Positions 15,233 through 17,314 of a stretch of 17,314 bases of DNA are shown piece by piece. Source of the stretch: JACKNG01 sp040904625. GTDB taxonomy: Bacteria; Pseudomonadota; Gammaproteobacteria; Ga0077536. Under the pieces are notes generated by a model, which was not told the DNA's origin, made no database searches, and saw only the letters and a list, made by a program, of their open reading frames with translations. The stretch is from the NCBI GenBank assembly GCA_040904625.1, contig JBBDTC010000309.1, positions 1 to 17,314 of the forward strand, in the 5' to 3' direction. Position 1 is the first letter of the stretch, and each line of letters starts with the position of its first letter. A program made the position numbers and the translations under genes.

Positions 15233-15439
15233 ATGAACGCTGACGAGGTCGAACGCTGTCTTGCAGTCGGTCGTGAGGCTTTGGTGCAGTTCGCAGAGCT
15301 CGTCGTCAACGGCGAGCGGAGCCGAGGCGAAATGTACGACCGCGCACGAGCCGAGGCCGATGCCCTGATCAGCTTGCTCGACGAGGCGCCCGAGAGCGAG
15401 CATGAAAAGATTCACGCGCTGCTCGACCGGTACGGATAG
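15233..15439 (+). CDS. Small hypothetical protein
   Basis: I do not recognise this 68-residue product. From Met 15233 the frame becomes protein-like, with three probable amphipathic helices: ADEVERCLAVGREALVQFAE, SRGEMYDRARAEADALISLL and EHEKIHALLDRYG. It is acidic and has no signal or membrane segment. The ribosome binding site is poor (GTGACCGAG). The upstream 112 codons in the same frame do not look coding, so I prefer the internal start. It lies 168 bases before a MucR-type regulator on the same strand. It could be a remnant. Confidence 0.4.
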   Translation: MNADEVERCLAVGREALVQFAELVVNGERSRGEMYDRARAEADALISLLDEAPESEHEKIHALLDRYG

Positions 15440-15607
15440 CTTTATGGCGGTATTGGTGAATTATATTAGTGGACACATCGGGCTTCGCGCTGCGTTGCCC
15501 GCGATGAGCGGGGACCATCTGGCCGCTAGCCTGGCTAGTAGTACCTTGGTTCGATTGACAGGCTCGCTCGCCAATGGTCTTCATCCTGTCGATGCAGGGG
15601 GCCAGCC

Positions 15608-16024
15608 ATGAGTGTGGACGACCCAATAATACGACGAACTGTTGCCATCGCCGCGGCCTACGTTACCCGCAACTCCGTTTCACCATCTGATCTTCCGAAC
15701 TTGCTCCTCCAAGTCCATTCTGCGGTGACTGCTGCCGTCACCGAAATTCCGGTGAAGGAAACGCTGCAGCCGGCGGTGCCGATCCGCAAATCGGTGCGAC
15801 CAGAGGCGATTGTCTGTCTGGAGGATGGCCGACATCACAGGTCGCTGAAGCAGCATTTAAGAACTGCTCACGGAATGACGCCAGAGCAGTATCGCGACAA
15901 GTGGGGGCTCCCGAAAGGCTACCCGATGGTTGCACCGGATTTTTCGGCGGCGCGCTCCACCACAGCCAAACGGATCGGCTTGGGAAGAAGGCCGGACTCC
16001 AGAGGGAATTCCATTCCGGACTGA
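15608..16024 (+). CDS. MucR/Ros-family zinc-finger transcriptional regulator
   Basis: The 138-residue protein matches MucR/Ros throughout its core. A helical N-terminal part (IIRRTVAIAAAYVTRNSVSP, then DLPNLLLQVHSAV) is followed by the zinc-finger block with Cys70, Asp73, His83 and His88, then GMTPEQYRDKWGLPKGYPMV. In Ros the second ligand is a cysteine (CxxC); here it is CLED, the CxxD variant that occurs in many rhizobial homologues and can still coordinate zinc. The basic tail (TTAKRIGLGRR) is typical. A GGGGG ribosome binding site precedes the ATG. These proteins are nucleoid-associated repressors of exopolysaccharide, motility and virulence genes. Multiple paralogues per genome are usual, and this copy in an accessory stretch may be a secondary one. 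Confidence 0.9.
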   Translation: MSVDDPIIRRTVAIAAAYVTRNSVSPSDLPNLLLQVHSAVTAAVTEIPVKETLQPAVPIRKSVRPEAIVCLEDGRHHRSLKQHLRTAHGMTPEQYRDKWGLPKGYPMVAPDFSAARSTTAKRIGLGRRPDSRGNSIPD

Positions 16025-16031
16025 GGCGAGA

Positions 16032-16252
16032 CTATCGTCCGGCACGCATCCGCTTTACGAGGTCAACCAGGTGCTGGGGGTGGTAGGGGCTTATCCAATG
16101 GCCCATCCTCGCAGATATCTGCCGCCACTTCCGCGGTGCGCTCAACCGAGCCTGACAGGAACATCTGGAGCCCGGGACGGTTCTGTCGAGCCCATGACGC
16201 CAACGCGAAACCGTGCCCTCGTCTCCGAACCTTGCATCGCTGGGACGCCATG
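16032..16252 (-). pseudogene. Frameshifted response-regulator receiver-domain remnant
   Basis: The minus strand reads HGFALASWARQNRPGLQMFL, then SGSVERTAEVAADICEDGPL and DKP up to about 16090. It then continues one base out of frame as YHPQHLVDLVKRMRAGR to a stop at 16032-16034. Joined, these make the C-terminal half of a CheY-like receiver: the SGS block, the conserved lysine-proline (KP) and the last helix. The shift falls in a run of four Cs, so it may be a one-base insertion or a sequencing error. The N-terminal half, with the phosphoacceptor aspartate, cannot be found upstream, where the frame meets a stop near 16255. I therefore regard it as a broken gene. Confidence 0.6.
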
Positions 16253-16426
16253 GCAGATCAGGTCGGCGGAATGGAGCAGATTGAAGCCATTCTGGCCGAG
16301 GCCTGAGGAGCCCGAACGGGGAGTTGGCGTGATCAGCCGGCATTCCGCCGGATGCCCTGGGGCTGAATTGACATTCAATTTTTGGCCGCGCTTGGCACCA
16401 AATTAGCAGTGCAAGCCAACCACAGC

Positions 16427-16504
16427 GTCATTCCCGCGAAAGCGGGAATCCAGTCTTTGTCCGTGTGCCAGGCAAACCTGGATTCCCGCTTTCGCGGGAA
16501 TGAC
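16427..16504. repeat. Perfect 27-bp inverted repeat, PAFAGMT-type dispersed palindromic element
   Basis: Arms at 16427-16453 and 16478-16504 are perfect reverse complements of 27 bases, separated by 24 bases. Each arm contains its own palindrome, TTCCCGCGAAAGCGGGAA. Translated, the arms give the well-known FPRKRESR and IPAFAGMT strings that appear as spurious proteins in many proteobacterial genomes, so this is a dispersed intergenic repeat. It can fold into a very stable stem, might end transcripts from either side, and could be a MITE- or REP-like element. Confidence 0.9.
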
Positions 16505-16557
16505 CCCGTGGTTTTTCGAGATTCGGGATAGATGTCGATTGGTCCAAGGCAATGCTT

Positions 16558-16582
16558 CGGCGGCCGGGCCTTCAGGCCGCCG
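16558..16582. terminator. Stem-loop downstream of the CHRD gene
   Basis: CGGCGGCC (16558-16565) and GGCCGCCG (16575-16582) form a perfect 8-bp GC stem with a 9-base loop, 42 bases past the CHRD stop. There is no T-run on the minus strand after it. It may stop transcription weakly or protect the 3' end. Confidence 0.4.
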
Positions 16583-16623
16583 GGCAATAATCGGGCATAG
16601 TGACCCTGGCGCCGTGACGCAGT

Positions 16624-17091
16624 TTACACTTCGCCAAGGTAAACCAGCACCTGGCCACGCAGTTCGCCATCGGGATACTGCTCGGTGTGGATGTTGAAGT
16701 ACCAGAGGCCCGCCTCCAGATCGGCGGCTTGCTCGTCGGTCAGCGTGGCGCTGCCCCCGAGCGAGGTGGCCAGATCGCCCTCGACCGGCAGGACCGGGCT
16801 GGCATTTTCGTCCGCTTCAGCCGGACCGTGGAAATGGGCCGCCGTGGGGTCGCCGGTGAGCCCTTCAACGATGACGCTCCAGATCAGCTCGTTGGTATCG
16901 GTGTCCAAGGTCGCCTCGAGCATGCCGGTTCCGGCCTCCTCATTGGGCGGCACTTCGGCCACACCGCTGAGGATGGCCTCAAACATCCCCGTCCCGGTGA
17001 CGGGCGCCACGGACTCGGCGAGGACGGGCGTTGCGGATACCAGCAACCCGAAGGCGGCTACGGTGAGGGTGGAACGAAGGGGAAAATGCAT
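16624..17091 (-). CDS. Secreted CHRD-domain protein
   Basis: The 155-residue protein has a signal peptide (hydrophobic to about residue 20, cleavage after VLA at 23-25) followed by one CHRD domain covering nearly all of the mature chain. Typical blocks are FEAILSGVAEVPPNEEAGTG, AAHFHGPAEADENASPVL, LTDEQAADLEAGLWYFNIH and YPDGELRGQV. CHRD domains were first defined in chordin and are common in small bacterial exported proteins of unknown function; the conserved HFHG and NIHT histidines hint at metal binding, which is inference. The start follows GGGAG at a good distance. An EcfG-type promoter lies about 50 bases upstream, pointing to induction in the general stress response. Confidence 0.88.
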   Translation of the reverse strand: MHFPLRSTLTVAAFGLLVSATPVLAESVAPVTGTGMFEAILSGVAEVPPNEEAGTGMLEATLDTDTNELIWSVIVEGLTGDPTAAHFHGPAEADENASPVLPVEGDLATSLGGSATLTDEQAADLEAGLWYFNIHTEQYPDGELRGQVLVYLGEV

Positions 17092-17115
17092 AGGTCAGCT
17101 CCCAAAGATTTTACC

Positions 17116-17130
17116 GGCCCCGACGGGGCC
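17116..17130. other. Short perfect hairpin in the 5' leader of the CHRD gene
   Basis: GGCCCC and GGGGCC flank a three-base loop, giving a 6-bp stem 25 bases before the CHRD start codon and just after the predicted promoter. It may stabilise the leader. No T-run follows on the minus strand, so it is not an obvious terminator. Confidence 0.4.
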
Positions 17131-17140
17131 ATCGTAACAA

Positions 17141-17165
17141 AACGTCCCGATAGCCCTGTGGTTCC
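17141..17165 (-). promoter_or_regulatory. EcfG-type general stress sigma factor promoter for the CHRD gene
   Basis: On the minus strand GGAAC (complement of 17161-17165) is followed after exactly 16 bases by CGTT (complement of 17141-17144). This is the full consensus recognised by EcfG-type sigma factors in alphaproteobacteria, at an accepted spacing. It sits 50 bases upstream of the CHRD start codon, in the right orientation, leaving a leader of about 45 bases. Confidence 0.65.
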
Positions 17166-17314
17166 GCTGGCGACGTGCATCAGAGCCCAAAACGGGCGGA
17201 TGCGTTGATATGACCGGCCGCAAGGATCGGCAACGCCGCGGCAGCGCCAATTTGCCTTGTGACGCCCGGGGCTTATAGCATGGTTCACTGATCAGAACCC
17301 ATATGCCCAATCTC

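Noticed and set aside
16165..16189. Second EcfG-like promoter (GGAAC-N16-GGTT)
   Set aside because: The -10 element is off consensus and it lies inside the antisense strand of the broken receiver gene with no suitable start codon downstream.
16427..16504. CRISPR-like repeat
   Set aside because: There are only two inverted arms, with no direct repeat series, spacers or cas genes.
16375..16587. Minus-strand 70-codon frame containing PRKRESR and PAFAGMT strings
   Set aside because: This is the translation of the dispersed inverted repeat, a known false gene call.

Overview
The window looks like a GC-rich alphaproteobacterium, probably Hyphomicrobiales-like. The evidence is a MucR/Ros-type regulator, an EcfG-type promoter (GGAAC-N16-CGTT), a ThiX-ThiY-ThiM-ThiE-ThiD salvage operon with a TPP riboswitch, and a fused DctQM TRAP permease. 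No rRNA, tRNA, CRISPR array or intact mobile element was found.

Left block (about 314-6212, all minus strand, so transcription runs right to left). The first two genes are alpha and beta subunits of a pyruvate-dehydrogenase-type (2-oxoacid) E1 enzyme. The alpha subunit carries a clear twin-arginine export signal behind a strong ribosome binding site, which is unusual for this normally cytoplasmic family. A YgiT-type zinc-finger protein follows, then two paralogous small exported proteins with a CxxCH haem motif, then an MBOAT O-acyltransferase and its SGNH-like partner. An AraC-family regulator diverges from the E1 genes (6575-7597). No E2 or E3 is present. Taken together this could be a periplasmic, thiamine-diphosphate-dependent oxoacid oxidation or acyl-transfer system. 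That is inference: an imperfect hairpin after the beta gene leaves open whether all seven genes share one transcript.

Middle block (about 7655-14674, plus strand). A TPP riboswitch precedes thiX (ABC permease), thiY (pyrimidine-type binding protein), thiM, thiE and thiD. Directly overlapping thiD are a fused TRAP permease (dctQM) and a TRAP binding protein with a Tat signal. There is no ABC ATPase (thiZ) and no de novo thiamine gene (thiC, thiG) here. The block therefore reads as precursor uptake and salvage: a pyrimidine precursor by ThiXY, phosphorylation by ThiD and ThiM, and coupling by ThiE. The TRAP system is a candidate second precursor transporter, possibly for the thiazole half.

Right block (about 14675-17314) is patchy and accessory-like. 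It holds an IS21-type transposase C-terminal remnant, a small orphan gene, a MucR-family regulator, a frameshifted response-regulator receiver remnant, a perfect 27-bp inverted repeat of the widespread PAFAGMT type, and a secreted CHRD-domain protein with an EcfG-like stress promoter. The first 313 bases hold no convincing complete gene.
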